DNA from: Lantana camara
Lineage: Eukaryota; Streptophyta; Magnoliopsida; Lamiales; Verbenaceae
DNA: 64,000 nucleotides
NCBI GenBank assembly: GCA_037501455.1
Contig: CM074864.1
Coordinates: 38,776,001-38,840,000 of the forward strand
Direction of reading: 5' to 3'
Shown here: piece after piece, positions 37,197 to 47,618 of the stretch
Layout of the letters: the number at the start of each line of letters is the position of its first letter
How positions within the stretch are numbered: the first letter of the stretch is position 1
Made by a program: the position numbers and the translations under genes
Notes under the pieces: model-generated
The model's database searches: none
Told to the model about the DNA's origin: nothing
The model's input: the letters and a program-made list of their open reading frames with translations, nothing else

Positions 37197-37640
37197 GTCC
37201 TGAGCGTAGGGGCAATCCCACAGTAAGACCCTCACGACCGCTCAAGACTCAGACAAATTTTCAAAAGGAAAAGTTTACGCAAGTCTTGAGCATAGGGGCA
37301 ATCTCACCATAAGACCCCCAAGACCGCTCAAGACTTAGACAAACTTTTAAGATAAATTTACAAAGGGAAAATTTACACAAGACTTGAGCGTAGGGGCAAT
37401 CTCACAATAAGACCCTCACGATCGCTCAAGCCTTAAACAAATTTTCAAGGTTTGTGTCAAAGACAAAATTTACACAAGACTTGAGCGTAGGGGCAATCTC
37501 ACAATAAGACCCTCACGATCGCTCAAGACTTAAACAAATTTTCAAGGTTTGTGTCAAAAACAAAATTTATGCAAGTCTGGCGTGGGGGGCAATCTCACAA
37601 TAAGACCCCCACGATCGCTCAAGACTTAGACAAATTTTTC
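37197..37640 (+). repeat. Five-copy tandem array in the Tat 3' region
   Basis: Five diverged units of about 84-98 bp, each containing CTTGAGCGTAGGGGCAATC, CACAATAAGACC and CGCTCAAGACTTA. Units begin near 37197, 37282, 37380, 37478 and 37572. Tandem arrays at this site are known from Tat-lineage elements and can seed satellite DNA. The GAGCG word occurs in most units. Confidence 0.9.
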
Positions 37641-37879
37641 ATCACAGAAGCAAAACATCATCACAAGGAGTAAAGCATTCACAGGAGTATGCTACGCAGT
37701 CCTACTATATGATTCATAAATGGACAAGAAGAACAACAAAGTCATCGAAAAAGAGACATTTTATTCATTAAAAAAAGGGGGAACTATTACAAAGCTAAAG
37801 GGCTCAAAGGCCCATGAAATTCTAAAACAAGGAAAAGCAGAGAATCAGGAAAATACAGAGAAATGATGGGGGAAAAGTC

Positions 37880-40096
37880 TCAAGCAGCTGGGGCGACATC
37901 TTCATCAACAATCACCAGAACTGGTCCCTGAACTGGGCCTTGAACTGGACCTTCAGGCTCTTGAGGAGGGGCTTGCGGATCGTTGGGGGCATTGGCATCT
38001 GGGGCAAGCGCATTGGCATCTGGAGCGTTGGCGTTTTCAGCGGCTTGAACTGGGGCATCCTCTATGGCCGGCGCTTGGGGCTCGTCTTCATGAACATCAG
38101 ATGGACCCGCACCCCTTTCCCTGTGGGCATCAGTGTACTCATCCTGGAGCAGTTTCACCAGGAAGTCGTACTCCATTTCCGCTATGCTGTCTGCGGGGTC
38201 GTTTGGATCTTCATCTTCCTCCTCGCAGTGCTCATTGAACATGAGCCCCGTGCCCTCGGCCTCCTTCATGGCGGGATAGGTTAGCCCTTTGTGTATGCCC
38301 TGCTCGATGGCCAGATTGAAGGCCTTCTGAGCCTCCTCCAAGCAATGCAGGGAAGCAGCAAAGTTGAAGGCCTTGGAGTGGCAAAATTTGATCAACGCCT
38401 CCTTGGTCGCACGCTCTAAGCTCCGAGGCCACTCGCTAACAGTATCATTAAACTTGCGCTCGGCCTCCAGAGCCCTTGCTCTCAAGCTCTCCCTCTCAGC
38501 CTCAGCCTTCTTGACCCTCTCGTTAGCTTGGGCCAGCTGGTTGCCCAAGTTGATTCGAGCGCCGTCCACAGCCACAAAGTCTTGCTTCAGCTTTGACAGC
38601 TCCTCTTCATTTTTGTTGTACAAACCCTTGAGGGTTTCGTACTTGGCTATCTCAGCGTCCCGCTCCCCTTGGATGTGGGCCGGATCATTCGAGCGGGCCA
38701 CCTTCTTGTATTTGGCTTTGCGCTCGGCGTAGGTGGAGGCTCGCATTTGCACATTCTGGAGCCGGGGGAGAACTTGCTGCGTAAACGAGAGGAGAAGTGT
38801 TAGCGAAAAGTAGTGATTTACGGAAAAGAAAAGAAGAATGCAAGGAATGGAGACTTACGGAAATCAGGGCGTGGGCTGCATCGAGCGTCACCTTCTCTAC
38901 AGACTCATTGTAGAGATGCCTGTGGTCTGCTGAGAATTGGGCCCGGCTGAACAAATCCTGAGTAAGACTGAGTGCGACCGAGCCCGGCCTCAGCAAAACC
39001 GGTCCGCCGTCGGGGGCGCCAGTAAAGTCTCTGTCCCCTCGGCGAGGGAACTCCCACATGTGTTCTTCCTCTGAAGAGGAAGTGTCCCCCTCGCCTCGAG
39101 GGCCCTCGACCACCCGTTTGCCCTTTCCTTTGATCGCGACGGAGTCAGGCATTCTCTTCCTCTTGCGGGAAGGTCTATTTGCGCTCGAGCTCGGAGGAGC
39201 CTCTGTAATCGCCAGAGTGGTTACTGGCCTCGTTGTTTCTGCAGGAACGGGGGGTTGAACGTCATCTCCTCTCTCCGTTCGCCTGGTCTCCCTGGGGACC
39301 AACCTACGTTCCCCTCGGCCACGAGGGGGTTGCACCTCAGGGTTGGTGCTTGAACTGGCCCCCCCACGAACGTCCCCTCTATCATTACGGTTACGGGGGC
39401 GTTGGGCACTATTTGGGATGGGCAGAGGCCCAAATCATTCAGCAGATGGGCCATCGAAATTGAGATGGGAAACCTCAAACCCCCTGAGCTGACCGAGGCT
39501 ATGTACACTGCCATTTCTCCAGGAGGTGGATTATTGGCGCGCTCGTGGCTTTCTGGAATTCTCCACGAGTAGCGCTCGTCCCAGAAAATGGGGGCCATCA
39601 TCGTCTTCACATCTCCCACGGTGGCTGTGCTGGGAGTTTCATCAGGCGTGCGCTCGGTAGCCTGATAACCTGAGCCCTCCCCCTCGTTGGGTCTTTTGGA
39701 TTTTTGGGCTTTCTTACTTTTGCCCCTGTCACGGGCCCTTTCTGAAGGCCCAGTTACGGCTTCCGCCACTGGAAGCGGGTTTGCAATACGGGCCCTTTCT
39801 GAAGGCCCGGTCACGGCTTCCGCCACTGGAAGCGGATTTGAAACGGCCACGGTCACTCTGTGGCGGTGGGGATGTGTGGCACTTTGAGTTATGGGGAGGG
39901 TGACTCCTTGCCGCTCTGCCTCTATCACCAGGTCCATCTCCTCAAAGAGAGGATCCACTCCGCCTGGGTTTCTATCTTCCATAGCCATTACCGCCGCCCC
40001 CAACTCTTCATCTCTGGGGGAATCGTGAGAGGAAGAACTCTCCGTGGCCATCTCTTGGATTTCACGGGCAAATTCTTCAATGTGTTGGTCGGCCAT
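37880..40096 (-). CDS. Antisense ORF (aORF) of the Tat element, putative gypsy-type transposon protein
   Basis: A gene antisense to gag-pol. Exon 1 runs from the ATG at 40096 to 38859; the intron is 38858-38777 (GTAAGT...GCAG); exon 2 is 38776-37880. The N-terminal part is acidic and serine-rich, then carries a 19-residue duplication and a basic stretch. Next comes a domain with GGLRFPISISMAHLLNDLGL and PSQIVPNA, resembling Pfam PF04195 (putative gypsy-type transposon). Then comes a serine/glutamate and basic segment. Exon 2 is a long coiled coil (about 38730-38430) and an acidic Ala/Pro-rich tail with GPVQ and DANA repeats. The frame changes near 39358-39366, at seven G residues on the coding strand, so this copy probably makes only a truncated protein. 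Such antisense genes are known in Tat elements; their role is not established. Confidence 0.75.
39731..39844 (-). repeat. 57-bp direct duplication inside the aORF
   Basis: The segment 39731-39787 is repeated at 39788-39844 with a few changes. Being a multiple of three, it keeps the frame and duplicates 19 residues containing NPLPVAEAVTGPSERAR. Confidence 0.95.
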
Positions 40097-40356
40097 GGCA
40101 GAAGCAGAGGTTTTGAAAGTTTTTCTTGGAAGGAGATTAGGGTTCAGGAAGGCGAGAACCGGAGAAGGTTATGAAATCCTAAAGTCCGAAGTCTACGGTT
40201 AGCGAAGTTAGCAAGTTACAATGGAGATTTACCTTGGAAGCTTTAGAGAAAGCTGGAGAAGAGTTTGAAGACGCTGGAAATGCGAGAGAAATTTTCTTGC
40301 AAAGGAGACTTGGAAAGTTTTGAATGCGTAAAGAATGACAAGATTTCAGAATCCCT

Positions 40357-40365
40357 TATTTATAG
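40357..40365 (-). promoter_or_regulatory. TATA box for the antisense gene
   Basis: On the minus strand CTATAAATA lies about 260 bp before the aORF ATG, with no other ATG-rich sequence between. Its form matches the LTR TATA box. It suggests the antisense gene has its own RNA polymerase II promoter between the polypurine tract and the gene. Confidence 0.6.
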
Positions 40366-40690
40366 GGATGGGAGTTGGTACCGTTTTAGGCAATAAATTC
40401 AAAATGGCAATCATTTCCCGCCTAGGAAACCGCCCACTTTATGGAACCGGCACATGCTTCCCAATGCTCACGCGCCCCACGCGCACCCGCATTTAATGCT
40501 CTGACGTTTCAAGGGCTTCAGAATAGTACCAACATTTAATGCGGAAGTGATACGATCGGTCAGTTGAAAAGACCGCATTTATGGCGCAACCAGAGGAAAA
40601 TTGCTCAATACGCCAAGCCCTACACGAGCGCTATGAACAAGAGATAGAGCGTGTCAAAATTCTACAGTCCTTATCAATAAGAACTGCAGA

Positions 40691-40704
40691 ATTGGGGGGC
40701 AAAA
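40691..40704 (+). other. Polypurine tract of the Tat element
   Basis: ATTGGGGGGCAAAA directly precedes the 3' LTR. It is the expected primer for plus-strand DNA synthesis. Confidence 0.75.
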
Positions 40705-41526
40705 TGATGGGGTCAAAATACGATCGTCCCACATTAAGACACGTGGCATCACCGAGATGATGACATCTGTCTCCCCAAGGCTGCACCATCAGTTCACGAG
40801 CGCTGAGCCCAACGAGCGCAGATCTTCTTCGGGAGTTAAGCCCAACGAGCGCTATCACTCCAACGAGCGTCCTACACACCAAACGATGGGTACGCCTACG
40901 TGCCAAGGGAGCCCTCTTCGAGCGTCACACTCCCTCAGAGCGGCCTCTCCTTCGGCTCGTCATTTGAATTGGAGCCAACATTCCCCTCAGCGGATATCTT
41001 GGCCTCCAAGACTCAAGGTTGTCACGAGCGCGCTCTCAAGCCCTCGTTACCAACCACCCACATGGCTCTCTGACACAACGTACATGCCCGCGCACCTGCC
41101 ACTGTTGCTAGCACTAACTTTTGGGCCGCTTTTGCAGAAGATTCCTCCTAGGTTTCTCTCTCACAGCGCCACGTGTTAGGGCAACATTCGGCCAGGACCA
41201 CTTGAGGCAAATGACCAAAGGGCCCTTGACCCTCAACTATAAATAACCCAAGTCATCTTCTACACTGTAAGCATTCTTTAAGCTTTCTTCAGCACTGCAA
41301 CTGTGATTGAAACTTACATTTTCTTCATACACTGAACTGACTTGAGCGTCGGAGAGCCAAACTGGGTATCACCCCCAGTTCCCCCAGCTTGGCCTTCTGA
41401 CTTTCTTGTGCTTGTCCCAACAGGTTGAACTCACTTCCTCTTTTCCGGCGAAGCTCCGGTGGTTTCCTCCACAAATATAAATTGTAAAGTGATCGGATTC
41501 GGATTCACCCATTTCCGGACCCATCA
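40705..41526 (+). repeat. 3' LTR of the Tat element
   Basis: 822 bp, the same as the 5' LTR except at two positions. It ends CCATCA directly before the target duplication GACTC. Confidence 0.97.
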
Positions 41527-41531
41527 GACTC

Positions 41532-41958
41532 CCTGTTGGTTTAATTGTCGAGATGCCATTTAATAAGATCACATCTTATTTCAATTAAGATGCAGCTGGG
41601 TAGGCAATTAAAGACAGATGGTCGACCATGGACCACATATGCGGAAAACATTTACACAAAAATTATCATGTTTGTTGATCGTAATATTATGCACATGGTC
41701 AATAATGATGATGGATCAGCCACGGTTATGAATGTTGGTCGGGATGAACATTTTACCCAGTCTGCAATCACTTTGGGCACGAAAGAGTGTAGTTATGGTT
41801 CTTGGAAGAAGTCTGGAATTCTATGCTCGCATGTTATTCAAGTGTGCAGAGGGGCCAACATTGTTTCTTCTATTTTCATGCCCTGGTATTATGAGATCGA
41901 TTGCTTTATTGACACATATAGCGGTAAATTTTATCCTATATGGGCAAAAGAATACTGA
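41532..41958 (+). pseudogene. MULE transposase, C-terminal part (broken)
   Basis: Continues the MULE transposase after the Tat insertion. It reads LPVGLIVEMPFNKI, which follows directly on the motif before the insertion, and then a SWIM-type zinc finger region (CSYGSWKKSGILCSH, about 41785-41840). A normal SWIM motif reads CXC; here the second Cys is Tyr. Stops interrupt the first part (near 41585). The open part ends at 41958. Confidence 0.8.
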
Positions 41959-42133
41959 CTTTCCGTAAGGCTCGAGTTGATTTACAATCCAGCAAGGCGA
42001 GAAAAAAAGGGACCTGGGCAGGATAGAACAAAAAGGATACAAAACGAAATGGACAAGTCTGGACCATCTTGAAAAAGATAGATAATAATGTAATATTGTG
42101 TATTGAATTCGTGTAGTCAGTTCAACAAACTTT
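41959..42133. other. Short spacer between MULE and copia element
   Basis: AT-rich, no gene seen. It may hold the rest of the MULE 3' end. Confidence 0.5.
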
Positions 42134-44032
42134 TGTTGGGAAAAACAAAACAGTAACTCAGCAAAAATTTAAAATTTTTCCCAAAAGGTAGATCGAGTCT
42201 TGCAATTCCTATTCCCCGAATTCGTAGAAATTCAAGAACTTACTTAATTAAATCTTTCTTGACAGGTTTGAGCCGCCCACAAACGCTCTTCAAGCAGCAA
42301 GTCCCGAAGCTCCTTATAATCTTTCAAAACTCCATGAAAGCAACCCTCTAGAGAAGTAGTCCACACCAACCTCGATCACGATCTAAACAGGGTGGATGCT
42401 AGTTCTATGTTTAGTGTCTTTTGCTCTAGGGTTTGTGTGATATAATTTTGGAGAATGAGAAATTATCTATCAACCCTTATGGGGTTCGAACCCCTCTTAT
42501 TTATAGCATAAGGGGTTTGAACCACTTGTCTTGTTGGACAAGGTTTCCCAAAACCTTTTGGCTAAGGGATTTCTTGCTTGGAGAGAAAAACTCTATACTT
42601 TGACCAAAAGTCATCTTTTGACCAACTTGTCTAGCAAGACATAATATCTAACTCAATTAGATATTTTAATTAATTATTTATTCACAATAAATAACGTGAT
42701 GCTAATAATTAATTAATTCTCAATTAATTATTTATTAGACTTAATTTCTCCAAATTAGAACTTTAATAATAATTCATAATTAAATTAAAGTTCATTAAAT
42801 AATTAATCAAATTAATTATTTAATTATCAAATTCACGTGACACGTGTCACACATGGATATGTGTCCCACATGTGTGAATCACACGTGTGATCCCTAACCA
42901 ATCTCTTATTGGTTCGATCAACTCTTTTAATCGATTTAAGCCTTAACCCTCGTGACTGGGCATTTGTGTGTGACCTCTAGGTTCTTAATTCAATTAGCAG
43001 TGACCCTAATTAATTAATTCCCAATTAATTAATCAGTCCATAGATCACACTACCATAATCTAGCAACAGGTGTGTGACCCCTAGCTGAATAAGAATGTCT
43101 CAATTCGAAAGAACCTTTAAGTCATTGGCACATGTGAAATAAGGTCCTCCTACAACCTATCTCTCAATCAACATCTAGGGCAAGAGAATAATCAGAACCT
43201 CAATAATTTCGATCTTAAGGGTAAGTTCATATCATATCCATTTGATCTCGATCCAAAAAACCCATTTCTTGATCCCGATCCACTGCCTTGGCCAAGGACT
43301 CCTTTATGGCATATGAATGACTTACATAATAAAAGATCAACTTGCTTATGCAAGTGTTATCGATTCTCATATGCTTCCATGTGCCACTTGTGCAGCCCCA
43401 ACATAAGCCTTGAATCAGTTGTCTCGGGAGACACCCTTTAAAGCTTATATCTAAGACTGCAGAGTTAGCCCACAAAGCATCGATGGAATCTCAAGTTTAA
43501 AGACTACTGAATCACATCAATGACTTGTGAGATATTTCCTAATCTGAAAGTTTCTATTTCCAGAAATAGAAACTTCCTTTCCATTTAGAAATCTTCTCAC
43601 ACGGGACACCTCAGTGTACTTACTTAGAATAAGTAAGCAACCCCATGTATCATGCACGTATCATCAATACACGTTGCACCCCATGAAACAAGATGGTCCT
43701 TCTTAAGGATGTGATCACACGAGCAAGCCTCGAACGAGTCATATCGACACTCCCACTGTCTCTTGGACTCATAGGCTTGGAGTGATTTCTAATCATGACT
43801 TAAGTGATTTAGGGCTCGTTTCATGAACCACTTCACCCAAATGGTTGAGTCCTATAAGTCATATTGGTTAGGGGAGTTCTAATACATGCACAAAAAGTAA
43901 ACATACAATCAAACAAGAGCAAATAAAGAAGTGTTGCCTCAGTTCGTTTATTATTTAAAGATTATCTGTGATTTATAAAAGGAAAATGCTAAGCAAACTA
44001 TTATATCGGCTTTCAGGGCACTATTCCTAACA
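42134..44032 (-). repeat. 3' LTR of the copia element
   Basis: 1,899 bp. On the minus strand it starts TGTTAGGAATAGTGCCC and ends CCCAACA. It is preceded by the polypurine tract GCAAGTGGGAAAT (44045-44033). It is of the same family as the solo LTR at 44533-46493. It contains a group of G-box-like palindromes at 42834-42893. Confidence 0.9.
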
Positions 44033-44048
44033 ATTTCCCACTTGCCCG

Positions 44049-44532
44049 TCAAAGCCATTCATAAACTAAAGTAAGTCCCATCTTCGCAAGATGACCTTGG
44101 AATGTTTCTCGACTAAAGGGTTTTGTAAGTGGGTCTGCCAAGTTCTCTGCTGATGCGGCCCTCTTTATTTGTACATCACCTTGTTTGATGATATCACGGA
44201 TCAGGTGATACTTCCTCATAATGTGCTTAGTCCGTTGGTGAGATCTTGGTTCTCTTGCTTGAGCAACCGCCCCAGTGTTATCGCAAAACAAAGTGTTGGG
44301 GTCTTTCATGCTAGGAACTACATTCAACTCTTGAACGAAGTTTCTAATCCAAACACTGAGGCAGCTGAGTATTCGGCCTCAGTGGTCGAATCTGTAGTGG
44401 TCGTTTGCTTGGAACTCTTCCAACTCACTGCCCCGCCGTTAAGGTAGAAAATTTATCCTGACATTGATTTAAAATCATCTAAGTCAGATGCAAAGCTTGC
44501 ATTACAGTATCCTCTGATGATCAGATCTTGCT
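44049..44532 (-). pseudogene. Copia RNase H fragment
   Basis: Encodes the end of copia Pol. The part before the stop reads like GYCNASFASDLDDFKSMSG; after the premature TAA (44455-44453) comes SWKSSKQ, then the RNase H end LFCDNTGAVAQAREPRSHQR, HIMRKYHLIRD and NLADPLTKP. It stops at 44049, just upstream of the polypurine tract. Confidence 0.85.
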
Positions 44533-45245
44533 TGTTGGAAAACACGAATAAAAAAGCAGCGGAAATTTAAAAATTTTCCAACAAAAGGACCTTGGACTCG
44601 CAATCGTGTGTCCAAATTCGTAGAGTTAAGAAACTTACTTTTCTTTTATTCTTTCTTGAAGCGTTTCAAGCCACCCAAGAACGCTCTTCTCGCGGCTTGA
44701 TCCCCTCTCCTTGGTAAAGCTCGAATCTTCAAACTTCTAACTTGAAGCTCTCTAGAGATATTCTACCAACTTGACTACAATCTAACTAGTAAGGATGCTA
44801 GTTCTCTAGTTAGTGTTTAGGCTTAACCTAGGGTTTCGTTTATCTTGGAGAAAGGATGGTGTTCAACACATGAACCAAAAGAATTGCCAATTAGCTCTAA
44901 GGGGAGCTCGAGCTCCCCTATTTATAAGAGGGAAGTGGCCGAAAACCCTAGTCCTTATGGGCTTAGGATTTTGGTCCCTCTCTCCTATTACTTGATCATC
45001 AAGTAATTTTGATTTTGACTTGGAATTCAAATTCAAATCAACTTTCAAGAGAGCTAAAATATCCAAACTATTTTTGGATAATTTTATACTTTATTTATTT
45101 AAAATAAATAACTTATTTTATCTAATTAATTAATTCATAATTAATTAACTAGATTATTTTTCTCCGAAATAAGACTTTCTTTTTAATTCAAAATTAAACC
45201 AAAGTCTATTAAATAATTAACAAATTAATTATTTAATATATATAT

Positions 45246-45295
<50 letters not shown>

Positions 45296-46493
45296 CGCGT
45301 GTGACACGTGTCACAAGGACACGTGTCACTCACGTGACCCATACGTGTGGTTTCACACGTGTGGAACCCTCTAGGCCCGATTAACTCGTTTAATCATTTT
45401 TAAGCCTCAACTCATGTAACCAAGTTGTTATGTGTGACCCTCTAGGTTCTCAATTCAATTAGCAGTGACCCTAATTAATTAATCAGTCCACAGATTAAAC
45501 GACCATAGTCTAGCAACAGGTGTTTAACCCCTAGCTGAATTGGAATGTTCGGATTCGACAGAACCTTTAAGTCATTGATTCATGTGAGATACAATCCTCC
45601 TACTTACTATCTCTCAACCAAGATCTAGGGTAAGGGAATAATCAGAACCCTAATAATCCGGTCTTAAAGCTAAGTGCATTTCATATCCATTTGATCTCAA
45701 TCCAAGAAACCCTTTTCTTGATGTCTTGATCTACTGCCTTGGCGAAGGACTCCATATGGCATATGAATGACTTACGCAATAAGAGATCACCTTGCAAATG
45801 CAAGTGTAGGTCCTTTCTTGATTCTCATTCACTTTCATGAATCACTTGTGCAGCCCCAGCATAAGCCTTGAATCAGTTGTCTAAGGCGACACCCTTTAAA
45901 GCTTATACCTAAGACTACAGAGTTAACTCATAAAGTGACAAGGAACCTCAAGTCTAAGGATCAATTAATCACATCAATGACTCGTGAGATATTTCCTAAT
46001 CTGGAAGTTTCCATTTCCTGAAATAGAAACTTCCTTTCCCATTTAGGAATGTTCTTACACGGGGCACCTCAGTGAACTTACTTATTAAAGTAAGCACCCT
46101 CATGTATCACGCAAGTATCAACTATACACTTTGCACCTCCATGAAACAAGGTGGTCCTTCTTAAGGGCATAATCCCACAAGCAAGCCTTAGAGGAGTCAG
46201 GTTGACACTCCCACTGTCTGTAGGACTCATCGGCTTGGAGTATTTTACTAATCATGACTTATGTGTTATAGGGCTCGTTTCATGAACCATTTCACCTAAA
46301 TGGTAGAGTCCTAAAGTCATCAGGATTAGGGGAGTTCTCATACATGCACAGCTAAAGTAAACGCATACCAAACAAGAGCATATAAAGAAGTGTTGCCTCA
46401 ATTCGTTATTTCATTCAAAGATTGTCTGTGATTACAATAAGGAAAAGCACAAAGCGGATATACAATCGGCTTTCTAGGGCACTATTCCTAACA
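44533..46493 (-). mobile_element. Solo copia LTR inserted in the copia element
   Basis: 1,961 bp with TGTTGG...CCTAACA ends, flanked by near-identical 5-bp sequences (TTGCT at 44528-44532 and TTGTT at 46494-46498). It splits the RT from the RNase H region of the surrounding element. It shares ends and internal phrases with the 3' LTR at 42134-44032. It holds a long AT run at 45235-45293. Confidence 0.88.
45235..45293. repeat. (AT)n microsatellite in the solo copia LTR
   Basis: Nearly pure alternating A and T. The corresponding place in the LTR at 42134 has no such run, so the expansion came later. Confidence 0.9.
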
Positions 46494-46498
46494 TTGTT

Positions 46499-47618
46499 GT
46501 CCTTCGTAACCTAAGAACAAATCCTTAGTTCTTCATAAGTACTTTAGGATGTTCTTCACTACAGTCCAGTGACCTTCTCCAGGGTCAGATTGGAAACGAC
46601 TTGTGACACTAAGTGCATAAGCCACATCCGGTCTAGTACATAGCATTGCATACATTATGCTACCTATTGCCGAGACATAAGGTACATGAGTCATTCTATT
46701 CTTCTCAAGATTAGCCTTAGGACACATCTTCTTTGAAAGACATGTTCCTACACTCATTGGAAGGTCCTTATTCTTGGAATCTTCCATGCTGAACCATTTC
46801 AGCACTTTGTCTATGTACATAGACTGTGATAGTCTTATCAATCTCTTAGATCTATCCCTATAGATCTTTATGCCGAGAATGTAGGATGCATTACCAAGAT
46901 CTTTCATCTCGAGTTGGTTCGATAACAATGACTTGGTAACCTTCATGTCATCCTCCGAATTCCCAATTAGAAGGATGTCATCAACATAAAGTACCAAGAA
47001 TTGCACTAAAGTCTCCAATTCCTTTCTATATACGCAGGACTCATTCGAGTTTTGTATGAAGCCAAATGCTTTGACCGCTTCATCAAAACAAATGTTCCAA
47101 TTCCTAGAAGCCTGTTTCAATCCATAGATTGATCTTTGGAGTTTGCAAACATTTTGCTCACTCCCACTGAATGTGAAAGCTATGGGCTGATCCATATAAA
47201 TGTCTTTATCAATGTCTCCATTGAGAAAGGCCGTTTTCACATCCATTTGTCATATCTCGTAGTCGTAATATGCCGCTATAACAAGCATGATTCGAATAAA
47301 CTTTTGTATTACAACCGGTGAGAAGGTCTCATCAAAGTCCACGCCTGGTCTTTGAGTGAATCCTTTGACAACGAGTCTTGCCTTATAGGCTGCAATAGTG
47401 CTATCTACTCTTTCGCTTAAAAATCCATTTGCACCCTATGGGTTTTACCCCATCAGGCAAATCTACCAAGGTCCAAACTTGGTTAGAGTACATGGAGTCC
47501 ATTTCAGATTTCATGGCTTGTTTCCACTGCTAAAAAATTGAGTCTGATAGTGCCTCCTCGTAAGTTAAAGGATCATTATCCTCTTGAGAGATTTCATAGA
47601 GAAAACCATACCATCTCT
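46499..47618 (-). pseudogene. Copia reverse transcriptase fragment
   Basis: Contains the copia RT. The upstream part (47618-47250) has stops and reads like PLTYEEALSD, MDSMYSNQVWTLVDLPDG and a VDFDETFSPV-type phrase. The longest open part (47246-46533, 237 residues) has MDVKTAFLNG, KLQRSIYGLKQASRNWN, LYVDDILLIGN and RPDVAYALSVTSRF. The catalytic aspartates are present, but the stops leave it inactive. Confidence 0.9.

Larger units (their letters stand above)
29499..41526 (+). mobile_element. Complete Ty3/gypsy Tat-lineage LTR retrotransposon
   Basis: A 12,028-bp element bounded by the perfect duplication GACTC (29494-29498 and 41527-41531). Order: 5' LTR, primer binding site, gag, protease, reverse transcriptase, RNase H, a second archaeal-type RNase H, integrase, tandem-repeat region, antisense gene, polypurine tract, 3' LTR. 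The second RNase H domain and the antisense ORF between integrase and 3' LTR are hallmarks of the Tat lineage. The LTRs differ at 2 of 822 positions, so insertion is recent. It is inserted in the conserved transposase region of the MULE. An in-frame stop in gag suggests it is not autonomous as it stands. Confidence 0.96.
42134..47618 (-). mobile_element. 5'-truncated Ty1/copia retrotransposon
   Basis: On the minus strand the order is RT (from 47618), RNase H, polypurine tract and 3' LTR (44032-42134). This is the copia order, since RT is recognisable by the copia phrases MDVKTAFLNG and YVDDILL. The 5' LTR, gag, protease and integrase are absent. Similarity stops at about 47618, where a long-LTR fragment begins. 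A solo copia LTR interrupts it at 44533-46493. Stops at 47250-47252 (TGG to TGA) and 44453-44455 make it inactive. Confidence 0.9.

Noticed and set aside
36923..37312. Open frames with lysine runs after pol
   Set aside because: They are produced by the A32 tract and tandem repeats in the 3' untranslated region.
37197..37640. CRISPR-like regular repeats
   Set aside because: The repeats are contiguous diverged tandem units without unique spacers, in a plant retrotransposon 3' region.
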